A DNA stretch of 64,000 bases, taken from positions 21,462,995 to 21,526,994 of the forward strand of contig NC_090187.1 in NCBI RefSeq assembly GCF_024679245.1, written 5' to 3'. Source of the DNA: Pseudorasbora parva (Eukaryota > Chordata > Actinopteri > Cypriniformes > Gobionidae). How positions within the stretch are numbered: position 1 is the stretch's first letter; each line of letters starts with the position of its first letter. This document shows, piece by piece, positions 37,801 to 50,200 of this stretch. The notes beneath the pieces are model-generated. The model ran no database searches. It was not told the origin of the DNA and saw only the letters and a list, made by a program, of their open reading frames with translations. Position numbers and translations under genes: made by a program.

Positions 37801-40363
37801 ATCTGTGCCTCCAACCTCAGTCTTTAAGACATTCCCATGATGACCATTTGAAGAATTATCATTTTCACTCAAAGGCCTCTTTCTTTCAATGGGACCTTTG
37901 ATAACTCCAACACCAACGTATTGTTCTCGTGTTGCCGTTTGGTGAAGATCGACAGGCGAATGCTTCCCAATAAGCTTTTGTGGGACAGCAATGATGGCCG
38001 TTGGTTCTTTCTCCCCATCAGTTGGGAATTCTCTTTTGATTTGCTGCTCCTTCAATGGCAAGACAGCAGGATTGCGAACGATTATACCTCCTGTGCTGAT
38101 GCTGCCGTTGCTGTTAAGGTTGTTGTTGTTGTGATTGACGTTGCTGTAGTGATTGCTGACATCATATCCTCCACTCCTTTTCAGCTCCCTCTTCTTCAGC
38201 GGTATTTTAGCCTGTTGGTCGCTCTTTATAGTTCTAGTCACATTCTCAAATATCATCTCTTTCTTGTCATCATGCATCTCTGATTTCTTCGCAGGTTCGT
38301 GTTTAATGGAAGCAGGGGGCATGACGACGGAAATGGCATTCCATGGTTTGGGACAATCTTTCGGTTCTTCTTTGACAAGAGTTTTGATCGTACTAACCCT
38401 GTTGTCGATGACCAGTTTAGGCTTGGAAATTTCAGCAAGTTGCTCCTCTTGCTCTGGTTTAACAGGACCTATTGGTATTTCTTTTTTAATGTCTTTAGGC
38501 GTTAAGTCACTTTCATTGGAATTAAAGGTGGAATTGGTAAAGTCCCCTTGGCCAGATACATGGTTTTTCAAGTCTTCAGCCTCATCTTGAATACAAAATA
38601 CAGAACTACATGAGAAACCGTTTAGATTTGTCATCAAGCTAAATTAGTGGGAGCAGGAGTATGGCTGTAACCACACATTCAAAATTAAGAATCAGCGATT
38701 GAAACCCCACAGTAGCTGACCACTATAGACTGGATATTGAGGGAGACATTCATCTCAATGTCTGTGGTGCTTACAAACCTAAATGGGAATGATTTTTCCA
38801 ATGAGTTTTACCTTTAACACCTTCTGCCGCCATATTTGGGCTGGTGGGACATCCTTGCGTCTCTTGGTCAGTCACGGCTGGCTCAATCTTGGCTTTAAGC
38901 TGTTCTAGTGTGTCTGCAAGATCATTCCTATTCCTGTTTTAAGTAAAAATGCATTATTCCTTAATCAACTTCATCAAAAGAGGTATAACTATCATACTTC
39001 TGAAAAACATTCTGATGGAACACATAATGTTAAAATGAACACTTTGAATATGCTGTGAGAGTTTTTCAAACCTGTCCTGGAGGAGGCCGAGCACTTTTGT
39101 ATGTATATCTTATTTGACGCACCCACTTCAGGTCTTGCACTCTCTACAAGTGAGCTGATGACTTGAATCAGGTGTGTTAGATGAAGGAGAAGTAGGCTCT
39201 GTCCCAAATAGAACCCTAAACACTTGCGGCAATTATAAGTCCACAAGACCAAAAGTGCAAATGAAGTTTGCCATTAGGGGCAGTGCCATAGGGTCTCAAT
39301 CAGCTCCCTAGCTCGTAAATCAGTATATCGTGTCCATGAATTTGGGCACTGGTAAGGGCTGTAAAGGACGCTGACTCACTACATGTTGGGACACTGATGA
39401 CTATTTCCGGCAAGGTGACAATATCCTCATTGTACAGCTTCATTACTGGTATTTATGAGCAACAACAGAGCTGATATTACTTGTAATGTTATTTAATGTA
39501 CATTATGGTATATGTGAATACATTATGTTAGTTAGACTGTGTTCATTTCCTATCTAACAAAGTATGTTTATCCTGAAAAAAAAAAAAGCCTTCTATTTTT
39601 AAAAACATATACTGCGTGTTGTTATGTGTAGTGAGTTGGCTGCCTTCCGTTAAAGGGATAGTTCACCCAAAAATGAACATTTTATGTTTATCTGCTCACC
39701 CCCAGGGCATCCAAGATGTAGGTGTTTGTTTGTTCAGTAGAACACAAATTAAGATTTTTAACTCCAACTGTTGCTCGTATAATGCATGTCAATGGGGTCT
39801 AATTCTAATTAGACTTTTTTACGAAATCTATGTCAATGGGGGTCAATGGGTTTTGCAGTGCATTGTGGGACTTTTTAGAGCAAACATTTCAGGAAGGATG
39901 GAAGGATTCTGACAGCCCTTAAAATGGCCGACTCCCTAATCAGTGCCCACACTACTGAACTAGGGAGCTGATTGAGATACCCATCCAGGACAGATTTGAA
40001 AACCCCTTGCTGTAAGTGTTTTTTTTTAAACTTATGAATTAATGTTCTCATAACTTGAAACTTGATGTGACCTATAATTTTGATTAACTAAACATTCTGG
40101 TCTGCTCCCCACAATTTGCTCACTTCGCAATGCATTTCCAGGAGGAACCATCCAAATCATCCTGTTCCTCAGAATAAACACGTATATTCTGATCTTGATC
40201 TAACTGGAACCAGTACAGAAGACCTTCCTTGTCTCTACCGATGGGCTGTAGACGCATCTTGTCTGGGTCTTCCTCGTTGATTAATGTCTTAAACTTGAGA
40301 TTGTCGTCAAACTGGCACTCACACAAGTACTGTTAATGACATAAAGAATAAAGGTGAATCTCG

Positions 40364-40403
<40 letters not shown>

Positions 40404-41877
40404 TACCCCCAAAAAATAATAATAAATATTTTTTCTCATTTTCATGATTTTGGGGTGAAATATGACCCGGACATGTTTCAGAAGAAGCAATACAACTTCA
40501 TACAGTGATATCTCCATCAAAACAAGTCAAACTCTATTATTGATGTATAGAAAATAAGTTCCTTGGTAAATACTGACCTTTAAAATGCCAGTCTTACACT
40601 CAACCGTCATTTCTAGGTAGCTTTTTCTCTCCATTTCCCATGCCCAGGTGCTGTTAAATTCCTGGCACACCTGCATTAAAATTGTTTCAACAAACAGACA
40701 GATCTGCATGGATATTTCCATTTTCATTTCATTTAAAACTAAAACACTTACCTTTACAAGATACTTCTCCCATCTGTCTGGTGTGACTGTTTTGCCTATC
40801 TTCCGCAGTAGTTTGACATGGAGCTCAATCAGTGGCAGAGGAACTAAATGGTACAAAAAGTGTGATTAATCTTTCAATTTAAAAAAAATGAGTATTTCAG
40901 TTATGTTCTCATTTACACCATCATAAAACCTCTTTTTGTGAAATGTAAAGAAATAATAATAACATCAACTGTTTTCCTGTCCCTTGCCCTTTTTCTTTCA
41001 AGTTGCTCATTAGCCTGTGTATACTTTTTATTCATTCTTTAAAATAAACGGATTAGAAAAACAACTCTCTCATTACTATAAATCTAATTTATCCAATCAA
41101 CTATCAGCAATCTCAAAAGCGAAAACCAATAATTCTGCTGTGACGTTTACAAACGCAATTCTCCAAAATGACAACATTAGTGTCGTGTAGCTCACATTCA
41201 GCTAATGTTTTACGAAACCTACAAGTAGACTATTATTTAAAGTGGACCAGGCGTAAATAAATCTCTGCTGCGATTCCATTATTACAGTTATTATTGTTGT
41301 AGCATAGGAAGTTTGACAGCGGCCTGCGCATGTGCAGTGTGCGGGTACCGTCCCATCGCTGTTTATAATTTGAACGTAAATTTACAGCAGGCTAATTTTT
41401 CGTACGATACTCAAGTGTCTCTCTGTTTAATGGTCACCAACAGCATGATAACATCCTTAGCAGTGCGTATAGTCATTCCGACGGCATTCATATTCTGAGA
41501 TTAATCTTTAAATGTGATTTTCTACTGGTAAATGGTGGAAAACCCACACATGACTGCTTTAAAAACACTTCGCCACAGTCTGTCTAAAGCATCGGAGACA
41601 TGATTCCCAGCCAAACAAAGACTACGAGGATACTACAAGTCAAACTTTAAGTGATCAAACCCCTGATGGGCAAAGATGAGGAGCCTATCCAAATAAACAA
41701 ACCCAGCCTCTCCCGCAGCTCACCCGCTGATGTATCTTGTAAGTATCGCTCCAGTTGAGGGAACGTCAGCTCGGGCAGATCCAGAACAGGCCCGTAGCGT
41801 TCCAAAAAAGAGCAGACCACCGCAAACCCGGGACTGAGCGCTGGAGGAAGAGCTGCTGTGGTGCCCGGAGCAGCCAT
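22832..41877 (-). CDS. rsf1: Remodeling and spacing factor 1 (RSF1/HBXAP)
   Basis: Sixteen exons: 41877-41724, 40843-40752, 40670-40578, 40329-40124, 38933-38812, 38585-37042, 36956-36726, 32926-32822, 32739-32660, 32527-32473, 32169-32069, 27194-27127, 26578-26392, 25925-25690, 25400-25215, 23274-22832. The total is 3,903 nt (1,300 aa plus TGA), and all junctions are GT-AG and phase-consistent. Human RSF1 has 1,441 aa. The N-terminus ([20 protein letters not shown]) and the WSD/WHIM region in exons 2-4 ([20 protein letters not shown]) are conserved. Exon 6 (1.5 kb) encodes a low-complexity Lys/Glu/Ser-rich region. The PHD finger spans exons 7-8 at residues ~803-849 ([12 protein letters not shown], then [12 protein letters not shown] and WFCPPC, giving C4HC3). 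The C-terminal third has [11 protein letters not shown] and long acidic runs, ending [15 protein letters not shown]. The known role is histone-binding partner of the ISWI ATPase SNF2H (SMARCA5) in the nuclear RSF nucleosome-spacing complex. Confidence 0.97.
24018..25179 (-). mobile_element. Tc1/mariner-like transposon in the last rsf1 intron (dead)
   Basis: The 1.16-kb element is flanked by TA on both sides, with inverted ends CACTATTGCTAAACGTTATG and CATTATATTGCCAAAAGTAT (minus strand). The minus strand encodes a broken Tc1 transposase: [20 protein letters not shown] at about 25045-24985 (N-terminal DNA-binding part) and [20 protein letters not shown] with [20 protein letters not shown] at 24340-24207 (DDE catalytic part: D of HD, last acid as LNLIEYLW). 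Frames are interrupted, so it is inactive. Confidence 0.85.
26616..27076. mobile_element. hAT-type MITE with perfect 8-bp target duplication
   Basis: Terminal inverted repeats CAGTGTTGGGTGTAACTAGT and (minus strand) CAGTGTTGGGTAAGTTACTC are flanked on both sides by ATGCAGAC (26608-26615 and 27077-27084). An 8-bp duplication and CA-G-TG ends are hAT hallmarks. The element is 461 bp and non-coding. It sits in rsf1 intron 12. Confidence 0.92.
27262..27470. mobile_element. MITE part with GGTAACACTTTACAAT end
   Basis: The segment begins GGTAACACTTTACAATGTCTC and continues with TTAGTTAATACATTAAC repeats, a common teleost MITE. A matching opposite end (AACCTTATTGTAAAAGTGC) occurs at about 32025-32045 on the far side of a SINE and two transposons. 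Confidence 0.6.
27717..28272 (+). mobile_element. SINE3-type SINE with a 5S rRNA-derived head
   Basis: Positions 27717-27832 mirror 5S rRNA: GCCATATCACCCTG, GAAGCTACGCAGGGCTGAGCC, and the box C part CTGGATGGGAGACCAACTGG with AAAACCAGGT. The body carries GTCTTTCGAATGAGACGTTA and the tail AGCGCTATATAAATCGAACG followed by an (ATT)n run. 5S-derived SINE3 is known from zebrafish. It is read as a plus-strand copy, antisense to rsf1 in intron 11. Confidence 0.93.
29617..31108 (+). mobile_element. Tc1/mariner-like transposon inserted in a MITE
   Basis: TA flanks both ends. Long terminal inverted repeats (~200 bp) start CAGGTCCTTCTCAAAAAATT on the left and CAGGCCCTTCTCAAAAAATT on the right (minus strand). 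Shared inner motifs such as GATAAAGTTCATTATTTTCC sit at both ends. The length of 1,492 bp is close to a complete element. Confidence 0.95.
29911..30832 (+). pseudogene. Tc1 transposase pseudogene
   Basis: The frame starts [20 protein letters not shown] (paired-type HTH) and is stopped by TGA at 30001. It continues with [20 protein letters not shown] and the second DNA-binding part ([20 protein letters not shown]). The catalytic part is readable after frame changes: [20 protein letters not shown] and [19 protein letters not shown], with the stretch after DLN broken by a TAA. A small indel near 30280-30300 also shifts the frame, so it is inactive. Confidence 0.9.
32380..32459. repeat. (TAATA)n pentanucleotide microsatellite
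   Basis: About 16 units of AATAT/ATAAT, 14 bp from the splice donor of rsf1 exon 10 on the intron side. Confidence 0.95.
33760..33952. mobile_element. hAT-like MITE fragment (AAGTACTTTTACTT repeats)
   Basis: Many AAGTACTTTTACTT/AAGTAAAAGTACT motifs in both orientations end with CAGTACTTCCTCCACCACTG. The end CAGTGGTGGAGGAAGTACTG on the minus strand looks like a hAT terminus. The left terminus was not found. Confidence 0.55.
34010..36080. repeat. Internally modular interspersed repeat, family unknown
   Basis: About 2 kb of rsf1 intron 7 consists of diverged modules. One module (AACTCGTCCTAGACGGTT and CATCTTCAGACCATGCCGAC) is at about 34320-34420 and again at 35620-35720. A second module (CCAAACTTGGTATAGGTCATC ... 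CGCCACCTA) occurs at about 34480-34590, 34760-34850, 35375-35455 and 35805-35885. Short phrases such as ATAACTTTTGA and AACTTGGTATG recur throughout. No long frame, terminal repeat or known transposase was seen. The right end (GCTTGCAGCTATATTTTT, near 36080) may be a terminus. Confidence 0.65.
39060..40006. mobile_element. Nested foldback MITE in rsf1 intron 4
   Basis: Outer inverted ends are GTTTTTCAAACCTGTCCTGG (39060) and (minus strand) GGTTTTCAAATCTGTCCTGG (about 40005-39982). An inner inverted pair, TCTCAATCAGCTCCCTAG, occurs at 39294-39311 and again inverted at about 39960-39979. Around 39652 a different repeat starts (TTAAAGGGATAGTTCACCCA), so at least two insertions are stacked. Confidence 0.7.
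40363..40401. repeat. (CA)n microsatellite near rsf1 exon 4 acceptor
   Basis: About 19 CA units, (TG)n in the transcript, 34 bp upstream of the exon 4 acceptor at 40330. Confidence 0.95.
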
Positions 41878-43844
<1,967 letters not shown>

Positions 43845-44088
43845 TGACATTATTAACACAACCAGCTAGTTTATTTAATGCTGGGTTAAAAGTGCCTTCA
43901 CTTCAAATTAACATGGTCTTTTTAATAGATACTTAATTATTTGCACTTTGGGCCATCGAAGGAAATTGTTTTCTTTCCTTCAGTGAAAATGTTATTTGTT
44001 TTATAATTATTAAACGACTGTTCTCTGGATGTAGGCTGTGAAAATACCACATTATCACACACTCCAGTGATACAAATGAACAAAAACG

Positions 44089-44095
44089 ATTTATT
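44089..44095 (-). terminator. ints4: Probable ints4 polyadenylation signal
   Basis: Minus-strand AATAAA, about 110 nt after the ints4 stop codon and close to the 3' end of aamdc. Confidence 0.6.
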
Positions 44096-44147
44096 TAAGA
44101 AAAAACTTAGTTGTGAAAACATTTGATTTTGTGTTTTCTGTTAATTT

Positions 44148-44192
<45 letters not shown>
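44148..44192. repeat. (GCAC)n(CA)n microsatellite in ints4 3' UTR
   Basis: Plus-strand GCACGCACGCAC followed by about 14 CA units. In the ints4 mRNA it is a (GU)n tract starting about 10 nt after the stop codon. Confidence 0.95.
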
Positions 44193-44196
<4 letters not shown>

Positions 44197-44201
44197 AGAG
44201 G

Positions 44202-47200
44202 TCAGCGACGAGCTGGTTTGGGCATAATGAAGACTTTAACGGGTTTGCTGAGGTGGATTGTGCCCTCAATTGAGCTCTCGTTGGTGGGGAGACCGTCCAT
44301 ACTCTCATTCCACGCAGGTTTAGAGACATTTAGTTTACAGCTGCTGGTGCTGTAGGCCAGGAGCAACCGCACTTCAATCTGACAGGGCTCTGAGAGTAAA
44401 AACACACAAACGTGAGATCCACTTGAGATTACACTCTACTATACACTGTTAATGTACTCTTTAAAAAAGACTGGGATGTTAACAGATGGTTCTACTATGA
44501 TATAGATACACATTAAAGTACTACATTATTCACATGCTACTCCATGGTGCTTTTGTTAGTGTAATGTATGTTTTAGTTGTAATGTCTTTCTGCAATCTGT
44601 TAGTCAGCATTAAACATATGCAAACCCTTTTATTTCCGTAATTCTAAGAATTTCCTTGGAAAACAGAATATCAAGCAAGAATGAAAAAATAAAAGGTTAT
44701 AAATAACACTTTGACCCTTTGGAATGACATGCACTGATGAGTTGTGCACACACACAGTGGAGCTATTGGATTCGTTTCCAGTTTTTAATATCATAAAATG
44801 TTTTTTATATTTTATTTTCATGTACATTTATAACACTATACTTTGTGTTTTATTACATTACTATTAGTTTACTATAAGTTACAGAAAAATGGTTAAAGGG
44901 GACATTTCTATGTATTATATTTACCTTTATACGTTTTGATTTTGTTTTTGGGGTAGAATAAGGTTTCATCGTTGCATGTTCAAAACATTTATTTTTCCAC
45001 CTAATTGACTGTTGCAGCCCCTCTTTTTCAAGTCTGTCAGTAACACTTTATACGTCTCTATCTCTATGAAACCCTCCTTCCAAAAAGCGGAAGTGCTTTT
45101 TGCCCTTTTGGAAAGTGAAAGTAATTTATTTGCTAGTAGGGCAAATTCTATTTATATTTATAAATTATATTTGCAGTAATTTTAAAATTTGTAAAACCTT
45201 ACAAATGTGAAAAGGGTCCATAAAAGACCAGGAAAATATACTAAGAAAGACGTCAGTTTTGATTTGCTACAAAGCAGAAATGCATTCAGGTTCAGCTGAG
45301 TTGCTGAGTATTCTTTTGGTCACACAGACACTCACAGATATAAAATAACACAAGCAATACGCTGCCTTGTTGGACTGAAGCAGTTCTATTTTTATCTGTG
45401 GAACTGTGAACGGTTCATGCTGTTCACTACCAGCAGAGTAAGATTTGTCTTGGTGTTTGCAACATTATTTTAAATAAGACACAAAGAATAGCTTCTGCAG
45501 AATGATCTTTGATCAAAAATACACAACTAATGTGCACGTGTCTGTTACTTTTAGCAGGAAAAGTCACATTTCAAAAAGGATACCTACCGGTCCAGGCAGA
45601 ATGAGAGAGATAAACCTGCGTGATCAGTCGCACACGTCCAGGTCCTGGGGTCCTGAAATCTCCAGGTTTGGGGTGGATTATGTGAGACTGTCCATCTGGA
45701 TATAGCACCTGTGGAGGGTGAATAATGTGTTTAAATTATACACAAATTGAATAAATCTGATTTAAAGCCTTTTGTAATTTTATGCCCAAACCAATGACAG
45801 AATACTGCCATTTATACAATAGGCAGACACTTATATCCAAATGAGACTTGCAATGCATTCGGGTAAAATTTGTATCAGTTCATGCATGACCTTGGCATTG
45901 CTAGCACCATGCTCTACTGTCTGTGCAACAGGAATACGTAGGGTGGAATTTAAATGTATCAATTGGGAATTGATAAGAAGTTTAGAAGTGTCTACAAATG
46001 ATTGAAAAGTCCTTTTTCTTCAATAATTGTTCCACAAAAAACATGAATGTCAGTTTTTCTTTCTCTGTTTTAATGTGCTTTGACTGAAAAAAGAGGTTAA
46101 AGCATCTAACCTGCACTTTGACTGTTGTCTGTGGATCTTGTACATGTTCAAGAGTAGCATCTATATCTAACGCCACCACCAGACCAGAGGTGAATCTCAA
46201 AGCGTTGTCTGATTCTCCTGTCGGCTCAATAATAGTCGCTGAGGCCCTGTGGATCTGACACACCAAAATAAACTGAAATAAAGGATAATCCAACAAATTT
46301 TTGGGAACAAACAAGTCATTTCCTGCATCTTTTTGAAGCTGTTTGTTAGTAAGAATCTGCGCACCTGCTCGGGTAGTTTGAGATGGATGAATCTGCTTTG
46401 TCGTAGAGTGGTCTGAAAGATTTTAACCAGATCATGAGGTTTGCAGGCCGTTAGCCTGGGCATCAACTCCAGGAGTTTCTCCACAAAACTGTCCTGGAAA
46501 TGGGGTAACTCTGTTATGAAGAGCCTGAGAAAGGAAAAGCAAGAATATTCAGTGATTCTTCTGCATCTATAAAGCAGCATCTTTGAGTAAGGGCAAACTC
46601 ACACTACAGGACTGTAAGATTAGCTGAACTGCTGTGGTGCTCACACTACACAACAAGGTTTCTTGTCATCTATCGTCATCTTGTCATAACAGCACAAACT
46701 ACAAGACACTTGGTCAAGAGGTAGTCCCAACCAACACAAAAAAATGTTTTACAGATCAATTCAAGAAATTACGAGATTTCTCTGTGTATACCATCTGCAC
46801 TGTGATTGGCTGGATTAGTTGTTGCATCACACACACACACACACACTACAAGATCATGTGGCGATAATATCAAAGAGGTTTGAAAATATTGCAGCATCTG
46901 TAACTTCTCAAGACAGGCTCTGATCACATCACTGACCTGCTCATACCTAATGCTGAGTTCACACTACACGATTTTGAAGTTGTTGGATCACTGTTCTTTT
47001 CACACTGCATACTATCTGGGGTAGCATTCAGTTGCTGCTGTGTGTACACTGCACGATGGATCAGAAACAGGGGGTTTCACCTTGCATGACTTTACTCGGT
47101 GACAACTCTGCCTGGTCTGCAAACTACGTTTCACAACCGAACACGTGCAAAGTGATAAGGAAATAAAGCAAGATCACACGTTCGTGTGAACAGAGTTCTC

Positions 47201-50200
47201 GCTGGAATTGTTATTAAAAATTAATGATAACCTGCTAGTGTGCTGATTTGCAGCAAAAAAGGAAAAAAACTGATAATGGGGGAGAAAATGGTCAGGGAGA
47301 TAAATAAGATATTATGGAGGTAAATAATAAATAAAGAGGGTTGGAGGAAAACGAACAATTTTGGAATGTTCTGCTGTTGCAGCTGGTCAAGCAAATGTTT
47401 CTGCGTTGTTTCTGTTTGATATAATTGTAAATACATCTATTAAAATACTGATATTATGGTCTATAACTCCTTCCGAACTTCACGCTGCTCTGTATCTTGC
47501 TCTCTCATTGGCTGTCGGTTCTCACCGATGTCAGTTTCAGTCAGAACTCATTTCAAAATTTCAAATCAAAGACATCTCTAGATATTTAGCATGCCAAATA
47601 TCTCACGGGCGATTTGTCACGATTCTCTCGGGTTGCTTCTTTGATAATCCACAATGTGTGATTGTCACTCGCGTGAACGACCACTGATTTGACGATGTTT
47701 CCGGTCATTTGTCAAAACCTGTCGGTGAGTGAAAACGGGCGTAAAATCATGCAGTGTGGACTCGGCATAACAAGCATTGGCGACCACAATGAGTACTGAC
47801 TTGGCAACCATCCTGGGGTCTTGTTGCAGACCCTGGAAATCTGTCTGCAACAGCAAAATCCTGCCAAAAGTCGTGTAGCGTGAGCTTGCCTTAACAGTGT
47901 TCTTACCTTTGAAATGACTCCACATCCTGTAGAAACTTTTCACAAATACCAAGAACACGATCAACCCTGTTATTGGAAAGAAAAGGTCATCAGTTTTAAA
48001 TCTTTGAGATTACATAAACAAATAGTTTATTAGTAAGCGCTGACCCTCGTTTGGATCGTGCTGTCAGGATGAGCTGTAAGGCTTTCGCCTGCAGTCGGAC
48101 GTTGTGAATAGTGGCAATCTGCTGCATCTCCAGACCACTGTACAAGAACTCCAGCTTATAGGTCTCATCTAGGATCTGTCATGCATCACAAATGACAACA
48201 ATTATATATTAGTAGTCAAAAGTTTGCTGGGACGGCTGTGGTTTAAATGAACTTGGGTAGGATTTACCTGTCGAGCTGCTGTTGAAACTTTGGCGTTCTG
48301 TTTAAGACAGAGCGGAACAGCCATTGTCCATAACTTCTCCTGGAGTGCCTGGCGTTGAAAGAAAAAAAGGATAAGCCTAACTCGATTCAATACAGTTCCA
48401 CAAACGTTCAAAAGATTAGGGTTGGTAAAAAGGTAGTTGTCAAAGTTTGGGTATTTGGTTAAGATTAGGGGATCTGAATATGATCAAGCAGAATTATGCA
48501 TTGATATGTGCTTTAAGTACGAATAAACAGTCAATATCCTAGTAAAAGACAATAGAGAGAATTGGACGCTAAAGTGTTACCAAAAGTTCAAAGGAAATGT
48601 ATTTGTAAATGTACTTTGTAACTGTATTCACCTTGGTAAGCAATAATTGGCAGCGCAAATATGTGGCACAGAAATCTGCAGAACCGGCCAACTCAGTCTG
48701 CAGCTCCCCCAGCCGCTGCAGATCTCTGCATGTGAACATAAAAAAACATCTTTACAAACACCTTATTAAGAGAGCTTAAATACTATAGGTGCAGTTTATT
48801 AAATGTTTGAACCTGATGGTAAACTCCAGCAGATCCTGAGCACCAGGTGTTTCCAGGTTCTGAAGGGCGCTGACCCGAATGAGACTGTCCTGAAGGAAGT
48901 TCTGTGCCGAATGCAGACTGCCTGAACCCACACCAGATGCCTCCAGACCTGAACTAGCAGTCTGCTTTCTGCCTGGCAACTGAGAGAGAAAACATACACC
49001 AAAGATATGGAAGATAAATAAAGAAATTAATGAGTTTAAATAGTGTTTTATTACAGCACTAAAAAAGCATTCACAAAAGTTTGGGGTCAATAAGATTTCT
49101 CTTATAAAGTCTCTTATTCTTACCAGGATTGGATATATTTCAAAAATACTGTGAAATATTGTAAATATTTAATATTGTGAACAATTATTACAATTTAACT
49201 GTTTAACTGTTAAAATAACTGTTTTGTATTTGAATATATTTTAAAATGTAATTTTAAAATATGTAAAGCTGAATTTTCAGGATCATTATCCCAGTCTTGA
49301 AAGTCGCATGATCCTTCAGAAATCATTCTAATATGCTGATTTGCTACTCAAGAAAAATTTATTATTATCAATGTTGAAAACATTGTGCTGCTTCCTATTT
49401 TTGTGGAAACTGTGAGGTTTTTTTTTATTCTTTGATGGATATAAAGTTTAAAAGAACAGCATTTAAGAAATATTTTGCATAGTTAATATTGTACTGTCAC
49501 TTTTGATTTTAATTGAATGCAATTTCTTACCCAAACTTGTGAATGCTAGTTATATTTAAATAAAATGAAAGGCTGCAGGCAGGTTTCTCACTCTGAGGTG
49601 TGGTACCAGGTGGGACAAGCTGTCACGCAGGTAGGCGTAGTGCCGGAACGTGTGATCTGAGAACAGCGCTGGCATGGTGGGACAGGATTGGGCTGCGTTG
49701 AAGACCAGAACTAAAACAGCGATGTCTGAATAAACCCAGGTCAGGAAAATAAGCATTTGAACAGACATATCTCTAGATGGACAGGCAGCAGAAATGATCC
49801 AGCTTGAATGATTTTACATGTTTGAAAAGCGTGAACAGCAAAAAAAGGAAATATGTTTAAGCCTATATTCAGATTAAAATTTCTATATTTGAATCTGAAT
49901 ATTTGAATCTTTGGGATTCAATGGAGTGCAATTACAAATGTTGTATTATTCATCACTTTTGTTGCTGAAAAAAACCAAAGTCTAAATTTGAATGCTTTTG
50001 TAAATAGTAATATGCATTGATGTTGTCATGTCAGACATGCAGGATACAGGCAGGGTCGTCCATGTCTGGTTCTGGAGTGTCGAAATACGGATGTGTGCTC
50101 AGCAGCTCAGGGACAATTGGCAGCACTAGGGTCGGGTGTCGAGAACCGAGAAACTTCAAACACCTAGATTAAAGGGGGAAAAAATTAATAAGAGTGAGAA

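Noticed and set aside
37001..38590. Several plus-strand frames of 68-145 residues.
   Set aside because: They are shadows of the large rsf1 exon 6 on the opposite strand.
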